The notes below the pieces were generated by a model. It was not told the DNA's origin and did no database searches. It saw only the letters and a program-made list of their open reading frames with translations. Positions 1-8,337 of a stretch of DNA of 64,000 nucleotides are shown here, in pieces. The position numbers and the translations under genes are program-made. Position 1 is the stretch's first letter; every line of letters begins with the position of its first letter. The DNA comes from Ectopseudomonas chengduensis (lineage in GTDB: Bacteria > Pseudomonadota > Gammaproteobacteria > Pseudomonadales > Pseudomonadaceae): assembly GCF_900102635.1 (NCBI RefSeq), contig NZ_FMZQ01000015.1, positions 1 through 64,000 on the forward strand, written 5' to 3'.

Positions 1-1
1 T

Positions 2-148
2 CGGCTGACCCACCACTGCCACATCGTCGAAACCGGTAACGAGTCCTATCGCCTGCAACACAGTAGCTTGGCGGCCCAGGCCAAGATCAAATCACGGGAG
101 CGAAAGCGTAAGGGCGGCCAGGAACCGGAGGACGATGAGCCGTTCTGA
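2..148 (+). CDS. istB: IstB-like ATP-binding transposition protein, C-terminal end (5' truncated by window)
   Basis: Only the last 48 residues are visible. They start with RLTHHCHIVETGNESYR, the conserved end of IstB helper ATPases of IS21 elements, and finish with a charged tail ending in DDEPF. IstB is a AAA+ ATPase that works with the IstA transposase in target capture. The gene runs towards the IS right end, as expected for istAB order. The Walker motifs lie outside the window, so activity cannot be judged. It is the last gene of the element; only the terminal repeats follow. Confidence 0.85.
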   Translation, partial: RLTHHCHIVETGNESYRLQHSSLAAQAKIKSRERKRKGGQEPEDDEPF

Positions 149-291
149 TTTCATGGCGACGACGGCCTGCTACATGGCTGCGTGTGGCAGGTCTTAAACA
201 ACTGAACTGGGCTAGCGAAGGAGTGGGGGCAACAGCAGCTGCGCTGGTAGACTTATCCACAGTTGCTGGTAACAAAATCAGCAATCCGCCC

Positions 292-336
292 TGGGTCAAA
301 TTTCAATCGGCAGGGTGGGTCAATTTTCCATCAGCG
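292..336 (+). repeat. IS21 terminal repeats, two diverged copies
   Basis: Two direct copies of about 20 bp (TGGGTCAAATTTCAATCGGC and TGGGTCAATTTTCCATCAGC) lie 22 bp apart at the IS end. In IS21 relatives such sub-terminal repeats bind the IstA transposase. Confidence 0.75.
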
Positions 337-1798
337 CCAACAAGACAAACCCACTGCTGCTGCCGTAAAAGGCCAGCGAGCGCCGAAATTGATGACTAGT
401 CAGCGGCCAGGGCTGGCCGACTGCGAACTCCGGTTCGTTATAGAAGTCCCGCGACGGGTCGCTGTGCGCCAGTTCTTGCAAGTCCTCCGGATGAATTAGA
501 ATCGCTCGCAAAGCACTTGTTTCGAGCGCCCGACCCTTAAAGGCCGGCACGCCAACCTCGGCGCTATTTCTTGTATAACCCACGATGGCCGGATTCAGAA
601 ACAGCGGACAACGCTCATCCAGTTCGATTTGGTAGAGCTTGGCCAGTCCGCGACAAATCGCCTGGGCCACTTCGACCGCCTTGACGACTTCGCCCGGCGC
701 AAACCATGCGCCCTCTTTCTTGTAGCCGGTGAACTTTGTGGTGGTCGAGAGAACACTTACCGTTTGGGGCCTATCCCGCTTAACGCCTTGGTCATCGACA
801 ACGGCCTTCCTGACAATTTGAGCGGACAAACAGTTGTACGGGATTCGCATCACCTCTTGATCGCGCATGCCGGTATAAAGATGAATGACCGTCTTGGCCA
901 CATATTGCATTTTGAGCAAGACAGCTTGCAAATTCCGTTTGTGAGGACACGCAAAATCACCGGAAAACACCGAAGTCAGGCTGTGATCCTTGAGCGCCTG
1001 CGCCATGTCTGGCCGCCAATTCGCCTTGCCGCCCAGACTGCGACTTTTTTGGTATGAATGAGCAGTACCGTAATACTCATTGGCAAAGCACGCGATAAAG
1101 CCCTCAAAACGCCCGACACCCTCAAATAGCTGATCGAGCAAGTTTCCGGTGATATTGATAAAGTTAAGATAGATGCGGGTCGGAATGACGGGATGCTGAT
1201 TGCCATCCTCCCGCTTCAAATCAAAGTTATTCGGATTAACTACCGGATACCCCAACCGCTCTTCGCCCACCCTGGCCAATGCTTGCAAGATCCCTGAAAG
1301 AACCCTGTGTGCAAATTTCTTTTCCCGAATAAAGGCTGCCAGATACACCGGGACGGTAAAGAGTTTCTGCAAGGACAGTGTGCCCACCATAGGCTTTTGC
1401 CTCTGCTCAAGGCAGAATTGCATGGCAATGCGCAGCACAAGCCAATGCTGGCCTAGCGTGGTTACGCTCAGCGTGCCGACTCGCCCGCCACCGGCAAAAT
1501 AGATCAGGCAGTAGAGCAGATACTTGGCTTCGTCGATCAGCACCTGCTGCTCCAGCCCGCCTTCGCCAAACACCGTGTCAAATTTAATCCTTCTAACTTT
1601 CTTTGCACTCAGACGGTACGGGTTAAAGTCCCATACTTCGTCACCGTAGACAGCCGTGGCATTGCCTGCTTCATCACGGCAGAGCACAAAGTCGGGCGCA
1701 GGCTTGCCATATTGATGCAGCGCATTATCCGGCTCACTGGTTGCCGGGAACCCACCGCTCGAAAACAGGCCACCAATCGACTGGACAACTGCATTCAA
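320..1798 (-). pseudogene. Third tyrosine recombinase of the trio (GinC-like), C-terminus removed by IS21
   Basis: The frame opens with TTG at 1798, overlapping the stop of the preceding recombinase gene (TTGA), so translation is probably coupled. The 492-residue product has the first catalytic arginine in TGMRDQE (R312) and the H-x-x-R box in SHQFRR (H469, R472). It then stops at GSSSGFV: the last six residues and the stop codon come from the IS21 end. The region that should carry the second histidine and the nucleophilic tyrosine is missing. As it stands the protein should bind DNA at best and cannot cleave. Family members would be expected to extend roughly 100 or more residues further. 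Confidence 0.75.
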
Positions 1799-3726
1799 AA
1801 TACCACCCCCATTTGTTCATAACGGTTCAAGCGGGCCTCCCAAAATGCAGTGAGTTCCCCGTATTCAAACACCTTGGCCCTGACCGTTTCGACCAACTGC
1901 TTCACCGCATCGGAGCGCTCGGCAAGCGCATCAAGGATGAACTCGATGCGAATCGACAACTCTTTGTACAAGGCTTCGGCATGTGCAGCATCCGGTGTTA
2001 CTTTACGCACCGCATTGATTACATACTGCAAGCTCAGCAACTTGTGCAGGTCTTGTTCATCGCTGTGACAGATATAGTGTTCGCAGTACAGACAACCGTA
2101 TTGGGTGCGGCAGTTCGGCTCGATTGCAACCGCCCCTAAATCGCGCACAGGGATCGGCTGATTGAACCCGTCACAATGCCCCGCCGGCGTTGCGATCTCG
2201 CCTCCTACGGCCTTTTCGCTTCGCTCACGCACGACCTGGGCGGCATGGCGAACGGCTTGCCAGAACTGGCCGAACTCGCTTTCCATCTGCTCAGACGACG
2301 CCTGGGCATAGCTCTGTTGATTCACCGCCTCGGTGTGCCCCAGTGATGCCGCAACGGCGGATGGTGACTGACCAGCAGTGTGCAGCCCCGCGCTCTTAAA
2401 CCTGCGCATGAGCCTGGGTGGCAATCGCGGCACTTTAGGGTCGAGAAAAGTACCGCTGATCGACCTCTGGAAGTTGTTAAACATTCCCGATACGTCAAGC
2501 TCGCCAAATGGGTTTCCTACGTTTTTCGATTTAGCTTCCGGCATCGAAAAGAACAGCCGCTCATGCGTTACGCCGTTCAGAATCCACTCGCGGAGCTTGA
2601 GGTACTCCTTCAAAAGATCCAGCCCATTACCACGTCCGATGTTATAACCATTCAACCTTCCGCCTGCACGAAACTTTACAGCCGACAACTCTTTCTTGAT
2701 TGGAGACTTCTCGACTTCGAGCGCATCTGCGTAGCTAAACTGTGCAAATTCGGTCGGGGTGGCGCCTGTAATCATCAGGAAAAGACACGCATAGGCTTTT
2801 GCGGCCAAGCTCGCCATATTAAGACGGTGCCAATGGCGGGCATCGCCATTAGCGGCCTGCAACCTATCCTGGCTATCATTCAGGGTGCGGTTAGTTTTGG
2901 ATTTACAATATTTTTTACGCCCCCTCCTGTCACAGGCCGACCAGTATTCTTCGAGCGTGGCAATACGTCGCTCAGCCGCGTTATACGAAAGCGGGGACTC
3001 CTTGAATGGCCCGACCGCCCCCCAAGTCGATGGAAATACAACAACCTCGTAATCGCGGATGGTGACGACCCAAGGATAGGTCTTGTTGTTCAGGATTAAA
3101 TCACTGAGTTGCTGGGCAATGGCCAAGCAAAGGTCGCGGTACAACTCCACATGAGCCTCACTGACTGCCGCCGACTCTCTTTCGCCCCTGATCCTAAGCG
3201 CCCCGGCGAGAATATGATGGCCGTTCTCTGGATAGAGCAGTGCAATAAGAGTGGCGACCTCACCCTGAAGCATGTTAGAACTGATGGGCTTCAATTTTTT
3301 TTGCGCTATACGCTCATTCAGGTGCGCGGTATAGGCTCGATACGCTCGCTGGGCAGCGACTTCACTGGCAAAGATTTCTTTGTAGTCCTTTCGATCCAGC
3401 CAGTCGATAAACTGCTCAAGACATTTGAACCGCCCAAGGACGGACTCGTCACGCAGACCGACCAAGGACTCCAGAACTTTTACAATCAGTTCGCGGCGAC
3501 TTTCGACAAAGGAGTCCAGCACCACTGGCGTACCGCGATCATCACTCGCGCTTTCGTTCTTACCGCGAATACAGTACGCCCAACTGCCAATATCCAGCGG
3601 CTTCTTCATCACCTTCGCAGACAGTTGCAGGCGCAAACGCTCCGGCTCAGCAAACTCTTGTGCAACCTCACGCAGCGTAATGATTTGGGTATTGGCGCGA
3701 TGCTCGAAGCGCTCCTGCTTAATCAT
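1795..3726 (-). CDS. Second tyrosine recombinase-like protein of the trio (GinB/TnpB-like)
   Basis: About 643 residues counted from the ATG at 3726, which overlaps the upstream stop as ATGATTAA; an ATG at 3735 and a TTG at 3762 are alternatives. The catalytic fold is recognisable but altered. The box I region reads MITGATPTEFAQF, so the usual arginine (TGLR) is absent. The H-x-x-R box reads RLMRRF, with arginine in place of histidine. The downstream GH (SLGHTEAV) and a tyrosine (QQSYAQ) are kept. A late cysteine cluster (NCRTQYGCLYCEHYICH) suggests a metal-binding tail. Size and position match the large middle protein of GInt and Tn554 modules. It probably acts in a complex with its neighbours. 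Confidence 0.7.
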   Translation of the reverse strand: MIKQERFEHRANTQIITLREVAQEFAEPERLRLQLSAKVMKKPLDIGSWAYCIRGKNESASDDRGTPVVLDSFVESRRELIVKVLESLVGLRDESVLGRFKCLEQFIDWLDRKDYKEIFASEVAAQRAYRAYTAHLNERIAQKKLKPISSNMLQGEVATLIALLYPENGHHILAGALRIRGERESAAVSEAHVELYRDLCLAIAQQLSDLILNNKTYPWVVTIRDYEVVVFPSTWGAVGPFKESPLSYNAAERRIATLEEYWSACDRRGRKKYCKSKTNRTLNDSQDRLQAANGDARHWHRLNMASLAAKAYACLFLMITGATPTEFAQFSYADALEVEKSPIKKELSAVKFRAGGRLNGYNIGRGNGLDLLKEYLKLREWILNGVTHERLFFSMPEAKSKNVGNPFGELDVSGMFNNFQRSISGTFLDPKVPRLPPRLMRRFKSAGLHTAGQSPSAVAASLGHTEAVNQQSYAQASSEQMESEFGQFWQAVRHAAQVVRERSEKAVGGEIATPAGHCDGFNQPIPVRDLGAVAIEPNCRTQYGCLYCEHYICHSDEQDLHKLLSLQYVINAVRKVTPDAAHAEALYKELSIRIEFILDALAERSDAVKQLVETVRAKVFEYGELTAFWEARLNRYEQMGVVF

Positions 3727-5191
3727 TGTGCGCATCGGTTTTAAAAATACTGTAATCACCAACTCCGAACAGCTTAGCTTCCCACACTTCTTGAGCCATA
3801 ACCTTTTCGTGGCTCATCCTGAACAGCTTGAGGTAATTTTCCGTCGTTTCCCTAGATTCGTGGTGCATTCGCTTTTGAATAAAATCGATGACCTCGCCCG
3901 ACTGCATCAATCCTTTTTCCACCAAGACCTGCAATCGCTGATAAAGCTGATAGCCAAAGGTCGCCCGCAACCAATGATAATAAAAGTCGCTCGAAAATGG
4001 GCCAGTAGCTTTCTTGACCAGCTTGCGCTTGATCGTTTCCGTGACTTGGCCGATTTGCGGTGACTTCACCATCGGATAGCGCGGGTCATTCTCGGCCATG
4101 TAATAACAGTTGCCTTGATCGGAGAGAAACAAATACACATCGTCCTCATCCATCGACAAATCTGGATGCGCGGCTTTCATCTGTGCATGAAACTTGGCCC
4201 GCCGTTTCTTCATCATCGGGCTTCGGGCGAGCGTTATCAGTTCCTCGGCAAGCTGCTTGGGCACATATAGCTCTTGCGGCTTATCGAACTTGGTGTCGAT
4301 GCCGGTACCCGGGCCGGCATGGAGCTTATACGCACCCTCGGTCAGCAACCTATCCTCTGTAAAGCCTTTGAGGTGCTTCAGTCGCATAGTCAGAACGGTC
4401 TGCTTGCGCGCGCCCGTCATCAGCGAAGTCATCAGAATCAGGCGCTCAAGAGCAGACCACTCCTTTTCGTTCCTGATGGTTTTCAAAAACACGCCCAATT
4501 CACGATTGGACAGAGGGCGAAGATCCTCGCCATCGTCCCGCACGAATCCCAACGGTGCTGAACTACTCGGCGTCGTGCGCCGTGTTTGGCTGCGCTTCTC
4601 GGCTTCTATTACTCGTACACCTTTAGAACCCTGCACAATGAGCCGCACTTGTTTGACCGTATCAACACGCTTCATGTCTAGGTCATGCCAGTGCTCGGCA
4701 ACGTATTTGTAGAAATGATAAACAGCAGCCGTATATTGGTTGATTACGGCATTGCTTCGATCGCTTTCGTTAATAAGGTGATAATAGTATCTATAGGTCG
4801 GGCGAAGCGCTGGGCGGGCACCGGAAAAGTCTAGCCAATCAAGGCCGTTGTCCTCGCAGAACAGCAGATAATCAAGCAGTTTGCTGGCACGGCGCCGAAC
4901 ATCATCAGTGCGCCGATTGATTGGATGCTTATCACGCATCAGGCTCAGGAAATAATCGTTCGCCTCATGCCAGGGATCGCCGTTGCCATGGAACAAAAAG
5001 GGGAAATTGAACAAGTCGCAGTCGTCGCCAGCACCAACTTCATCGAGTTGGTAAACGATCTTGGAGTCATCACCTTCGAGCGGCATGGCGACCGAGCCGG
5101 CCTGTGCTTGAACATAGAGGCTGGCGAAGGCATCACGCAGTAGCGGGATGAGCACCAGGCGACCTTCGTGACGCGGATTGTAATAGGACAT
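3719..5191 (-). CDS. First tyrosine recombinase of the trio (GinA-like), catalytically complete
   Basis: A 490-residue integrase-type recombinase. The N-terminal 200 residues look like a SAM-like DNA-binding region. The C-terminal catalytic domain has R262 (LMTGARKQT), H406-W-L-R409, H443/H444 (RMHHESRETT) and the nucleophile Y453 (ENYLKLF). It is the only member of the trio here with the full R-H-R-H-Y set, so it is the likely strand-cleaving partner. It is the first gene of the operon and lies closest to the island edge in hrpB. A GGGGGTGAG ribosome site precedes the ATG and can pair with an upstream CTCACC. Stop and next start overlap. Confidence 0.8.
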   Translation of the reverse strand: MSYYNPRHEGRLVLIPLLRDAFASLYVQAQAGSVAMPLEGDDSKIVYQLDEVGAGDDCDLFNFPFLFHGNGDPWHEANDYFLSLMRDKHPINRRTDDVRRRASKLLDYLLFCEDNGLDWLDFSGARPALRPTYRYYYHLINESDRSNAVINQYTAAVYHFYKYVAEHWHDLDMKRVDTVKQVRLIVQGSKGVRVIEAEKRSQTRRTTPSSSAPLGFVRDDGEDLRPLSNRELGVFLKTIRNEKEWSALERLILMTSLMTGARKQTVLTMRLKHLKGFTEDRLLTEGAYKLHAGPGTGIDTKFDKPQELYVPKQLAEELITLARSPMMKKRRAKFHAQMKAAHPDLSMDEDDVYLFLSDQGNCYYMAENDPRYPMVKSPQIGQVTETIKRKLVKKATGPFSSDFYYHWLRATFGYQLYQRLQVLVEKGLMQSGEVIDFIQKRMHHESRETTENYLKLFRMSHEKVMAQEVWEAKLFGVGDYSIFKTDAHND

Positions 5192-5193
5192 GG

Positions 5194-5213
5194 CTCACCC
5201 CCTGGATGGTGAG
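5194..5213 (-). promoter_or_regulatory. Hairpin that includes the ribosome site of the first recombinase gene
   Basis: On the minus strand CTCACC and GGTGAG are separated by 8 nt, and the right arm overlaps the GGGGGTGAG Shine-Dalgarno just before the ATG at 5191. Pairing would hide the ribosome site. A role in keeping recombinase translation low is inference. Confidence 0.35.
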
Positions 5214-5259
5214 TCAATCCTAAATGTTATGGAAACGCACCACAATAGAAAAAGTCAAA

Positions 5260-7788
5260 CTATTTTCTGTTAAGCGATTCAACCCATGGATCGAGCTTAT
5301 GGAATAGCTTGGGGTAGCGGCCCTTGAGGTCCTTCTTCACTTCCAGATAGGTGTTGGCCCAGAAGCTGGCCAGATCCTGGGTGACCTGCACCGGACGGCG
5401 TGCCGGGGACAGCAAATGCAGCTTGAGGCCCAGACGACCACCGGCGATGCGCGGCGTCGCGGCCAGGCCGAACAACTCCTGTAGGCGCACGGCGAGCACC
5501 GGCGGGTGCTCCGTGTAGTCGATGGCGATGCGCGAGCCGGACGGCACGCTCAGCGCGCGCGGCGCCAGCTCGTCGAGGCGTTGCGGCAAGGGCCAGGGCC
5601 AGGGCAACAGCGTTTGCAGGATCGAGGGCAGGTCGAGGCCTGCGAAGTGGCTGAGGCGGTTGACCTTGCTTAAGAATGGCGTCAGCCACTGCTCAAGGCT
5701 GGCCAGCAGGGCGGCATCGGACAAGTCCGGCCATTCACTCTGCCCCTGTTGCTGCAGGTCCAGCTCGCGCAACAACGCCACCCGCGCCTGCCACTGGCGC
5801 AGCTCGGGCGTCCAGGGCAGCAACTCCAGGCCCTTGCGCCGTACCAGGCCGACCAATGCCCGTCCGCGCGCCGCCTCGTCCAGCGCGGCCAGCGCCTGGC
5901 GTTCCAGCACCAGCTCGCCGACCTTGCGCTGACGTTCGGCGCGCAGCACGCCCTCGCGCTCGTCCCAGTCGAGCACGTCCAGCGTCGCGACCTGCTCGGC
6001 CAGTTCGCTGGCGAACAGCGCCGGGTCGAGATCGGCGGCGAGATAGATGCGCTCCTCGCGCTGGCCCTGGCGGCTGCCCAGATCGGCCACCACCAGCCAT
6101 TCGTGCTTCATCAGGGCATCGGCTTCGCCGAACTGCGCGGCACGGCCATTGGCCAGGCGATAATCGGCGCCACCGGCGCGGCGCTGCTGGGCGATGCGGT
6201 CGGGGTAAGCGAAGGTCAGCAGGCAGCCGAGCCAGCGCGGATGCTCGGGGTCGCTCACGGCCTGGGTCACCGGCCGGTTCTTGAGCAGGCCCTGGAACTG
6301 CCTGGCCAGTTGCCGCGCGCGCTGCACGCCGCCCACGGCGTTGCGCGCGGCGCGGCTTTCGCCGCTGAGCAGGGTCAGGCGACTGTGCAGATCGGCGCCG
6401 CCGCCGCGGAGAATGTCGCGCTCGGACAACAGCGCCGCCAGCTCGCAAGCCAGCCCACCGAGGCCCAGCGCCTGGCCACGCAGCAGCAGATGGGCGATAC
6501 GCGGATGGCTCGGCAGCTCGGCCATGGCCTGGCCATGGGCATTGAGTGCACCACGCTCGTCCAGCGCACCAAGGCGACCGAGTAGATCCAGCGCCTGGGC
6601 GTAGGCGGCCGGCGGTGGCACGTCTAGCCAGCTCAGTTCCTGGGGCATCACGCCCCAGCGCAGCAGTTGCAAGGCCAGTCCGGCCAGATCAGCCTGCAAA
6701 ATCTCCGCGCCGGAATAGGCACTGAGCTGCTCGTGCTGCGCCTGCGACCACAGCCGATAGCACACGCCCGGCTGCAGGCGCCCGGCGCGACCGGCGCGCT
6801 GGGTAGCGGAGGCTCGGGAGATGCGCTGGGTGTCGAGGCGGGTCATGCCGCTGGCCGGGTCGAAGCGCGGTACCCGCGCCAGGCCGGCATCGATGACCAC
6901 ACGCACGCCGTCAATGGTCAGGCTGGTCTCGGCGATGTTGGTGGCCAGCACCACCTTGCGCTTGCCGGTAGGCGCCGGCTCAATGGCGGCACGCTGCGCG
7001 GACAGTTCCAGCTCGCCATGCAACGGGCAGAGCAGGATGTCGTCGCACCCCGCCAGCACCTCGCCCAGTTGCTCGGCCACGCGGCGAATCTCGGCCTGCC
7101 CCGGCAGGAACACCAGCAGGCTGCCCGGCTCGTCGGCCAGCGCCTGCTGCACCGTCTGCACGACCCGCGGCTCGATCCACTCACCAGGCGCCAGCGGCGC
7201 GCTCCAGCGGATATCTACCGGGAACATGCGCCCTTCGCTGCGCAGCACCGGCGCATCGCCAAGCAGCGCGGCCAGGCGCTCGCCTTCGAGAGTGGCGGAC
7301 ATCAGCAGCACCTTGAGCGGCGCCTCGCCGCTGCCTTCGCTGCGGAACATGGCGCGGCCATTGAGCGTCAGCGCCAGGGCCAGATCGGCATCGAGGCTGC
7401 GCTCGTGAAATTCATCGAATATCACCAGGCCGACGCCATCCAGCGCCGGATCGTCCTGCAAGCGGCGGGCGAGGATGCCTTCGGTGACCACCTCGATGCG
7501 CGTGTTCGGCCCGACCTTGCTGTCCAGGCGAATGCGGTAGCCGACCGTCTCGCCAACCCGTTCACCCAGTTCGCTGGCCAGGCGCTCGGCGGCAGCACGA
7601 GCGGCCAGCCGGCGTGGTTCGAGCATGAGGATATTCTGCCCGGCCAGCCAAGGCGCATTCAGCAGTGCCAGCGGTACGCGGGTGGTCTTGCCGGCGCCGG
7701 GCGGCGCCTCCAGCACGGCTTCGTGACGGGCGGACAAGGCATCGCGCAGGGCGGGCAGCAGCGAATCGATCGGCAGGGTATTCATCAT
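5260..7788 (-). CDS. hrpB: ATP-dependent helicase HrpB with altered C-terminal tail
   Basis: An 842-residue DEAH-box helicase of the HrpB family. Visible motifs are Walker A (PPGAGKTTRVPLAL, residues 29-42), DEFHERSLD in motif II, LLMSATLEG in motif III, TNIAETSLTIDGV in motif V and QRAGRAGR in motif VI, followed by the HrpB-specific C-terminal domain. Family members usually end with a conserved KGRYPKHxWPDDP segment and a basic tail. Here GRYPK is followed by LFHKLDPWVESLNRK and a stop, so the last 15 residues appear to come from the adjoining island. The catalytic part is intact and activity is probably kept. HrpB has no firmly assigned essential role in most bacteria. A second ATG follows the first directly. 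Confidence 0.93.
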   Translation of the reverse strand: MMNTLPIDSLLPALRDALSARHEAVLEAPPGAGKTTRVPLALLNAPWLAGQNILMLEPRRLAARAAAERLASELGERVGETVGYRIRLDSKVGPNTRIEVVTEGILARRLQDDPALDGVGLVIFDEFHERSLDADLALALTLNGRAMFRSEGSGEAPLKVLLMSATLEGERLAALLGDAPVLRSEGRMFPVDIRWSAPLAPGEWIEPRVVQTVQQALADEPGSLLVFLPGQAEIRRVAEQLGEVLAGCDDILLCPLHGELELSAQRAAIEPAPTGKRKVVLATNIAETSLTIDGVRVVIDAGLARVPRFDPASGMTRLDTQRISRASATQRAGRAGRLQPGVCYRLWSQAQHEQLSAYSGAEILQADLAGLALQLLRWGVMPQELSWLDVPPPAAYAQALDLLGRLGALDERGALNAHGQAMAELPSHPRIAHLLLRGQALGLGGLACELAALLSERDILRGGGADLHSRLTLLSGESRAARNAVGGVQRARQLARQFQGLLKNRPVTQAVSDPEHPRWLGCLLTFAYPDRIAQQRRAGGADYRLANGRAAQFGEADALMKHEWLVVADLGSRQGQREERIYLAADLDPALFASELAEQVATLDVLDWDEREGVLRAERQRKVGELVLERQALAALDEAARGRALVGLVRRKGLELLPWTPELRQWQARVALLRELDLQQQGQSEWPDLSDAALLASLEQWLTPFLSKVNRLSHFAGLDLPSILQTLLPWPWPLPQRLDELAPRALSVPSGSRIAIDYTEHPPVLAVRLQELFGLAATPRIAGGRLGLKLHLLSPARRPVQVTQDLASFWANTYLEVKKDLKGRYPKLFHKLDPWVESLNRK

Positions 7789-7913
7789 TTCTCCACAGCA
7801 GGCCGGCGATTATAACGGCGAACCGCCTGCCAACTTGCTGGTCTGAAACAGCGCGCTGCAGTTTTGCAATCATCGCCTTGCTATAGTTGCGCCACTTTTT
7901 CCTGGAGGTGCTC

Positions 7914-8333
7914 ATGCGCACGAAATCCCGCTTCATCGCCGGCGTTGTCGCCGCTACCCTGCTCGCCCAACTGACTGCTTGCGGCTCGATCTTCTACCCG
8001 GATCGCCGCGGCCAGATCGAAGGCCGGATCGACCCAGTGATCGCCGGGGCCAACGCCATCGGCATCCTGTTCTACGTGATTCCTGGCCTGATCGCCTTTG
8101 CCGTGGACTTCGCCACCGGCGCCATCTACCTGCCCGAAGGCCAGACCGCCCAGGTCGACCCGCAGCAGCTCAAGCAACTGATCGGCGAAGACGGCAAGGT
8201 CGACCAGTACGCGCTCAAGACCCTGATCGAAACCAGCACCGGCCACCAGCTGCCGCTGGACGATCCGCGCCTGATCCAGCACAGCGGCAGCGCCGAGCAA
8301 CTGGCCGCCTACGGTCTGCGCCCGGCTGCCTGA
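7914..8333 (+). CDS. Small predicted lipoprotein of unknown function
   Basis: A 139-residue protein starting at ATG 7914, preceded by a good GGAGG ribosome site; an upstream in-frame ATG at 7887 lacks one and would bury the signal peptide. The N-terminus has a basic start, a hydrophobic stretch and a lipobox (QLTACGS), so it is likely a lipid-anchored outer- or inner-membrane protein. A second hydrophobic segment (IGILFYVIPGLIAFAVDF) follows. Close relatives sit at the same place in other pseudomonads and are sometimes mislabelled as polynucleotide phosphorylase; nothing in the sequence supports that. It is 4 bp from the fieF start and so probably cotranscribed. Confidence 0.8.
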   Translation: MRTKSRFIAGVVAATLLAQLTACGSIFYPDRRGQIEGRIDPVIAGANAIGILFYVIPGLIAFAVDFATGAIYLPEGQTAQVDPQQLKQLIGEDGKVDQYALKTLIETSTGHQLPLDDPRLIQHSGSAEQLAAYGLRPAA

Positions 8334-8337
8334 GCTC

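Larger units (their letters stand above)
1..342 (+). mobile_element. IS21-family insertion sequence, right end (left part outside window)
   Basis: The stretch holds the last 49 codons of an istB-like gene followed by about 190 bp of non-coding element end. Two diverged copies of a terminal repeat lie at about 292-311 and 314-336 (TGGGTCAAATTTCAATCGGC and TGGGTCAATTTTCCATCAGC). Multiple terminal repeats and a final CA are typical of IS21-type ends, and the outermost bases CAGCGCCAACA end at 342. Homology of the neighbouring recombinase gene is lost exactly here, so 342/343 is taken as the junction. The 4-8 bp target duplication cannot be checked because the other end is outside the window. Confidence 0.85.
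343..5307 (-). mobile_element. End of a GInt-like genomic island: three-recombinase module
   Basis: Three leftward genes for large tyrosine recombinases overlap end to start (4-8 nt) and fill this stretch, with the first gene next to the island edge. This layout matches the ginABC module described for GInt islands and resembles the tnpA/tnpB pair of Tn554-type elements. The right boundary is inferred from hrpB: its reading frame matches the family up to codon 827 (5308-5310) and then runs 15 foreign codons. The left part is cut at 342/343 by the IS21 element, and the cargo is outside the window. The GInt assignment rests on layout and catalytic motifs, not on a search. Confidence 0.65.

Noticed and set aside
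1..5307. tRNA gene as integration target of the island
   Set aside because: No tRNA-like cloverleaf was seen near the boundary; the site appears to be in hrpB.
6667..7815. 382-codon plus-strand frame over hrpB
   Set aside because: It lies wholly opposite a gene with clear helicase motifs and has the Gln/Ala/Arg-rich composition typical of GC-rich shadow frames. The same holds for 13879-15474, 19894-21453, 26211-28364, 39782-41215 and 47061-49307.
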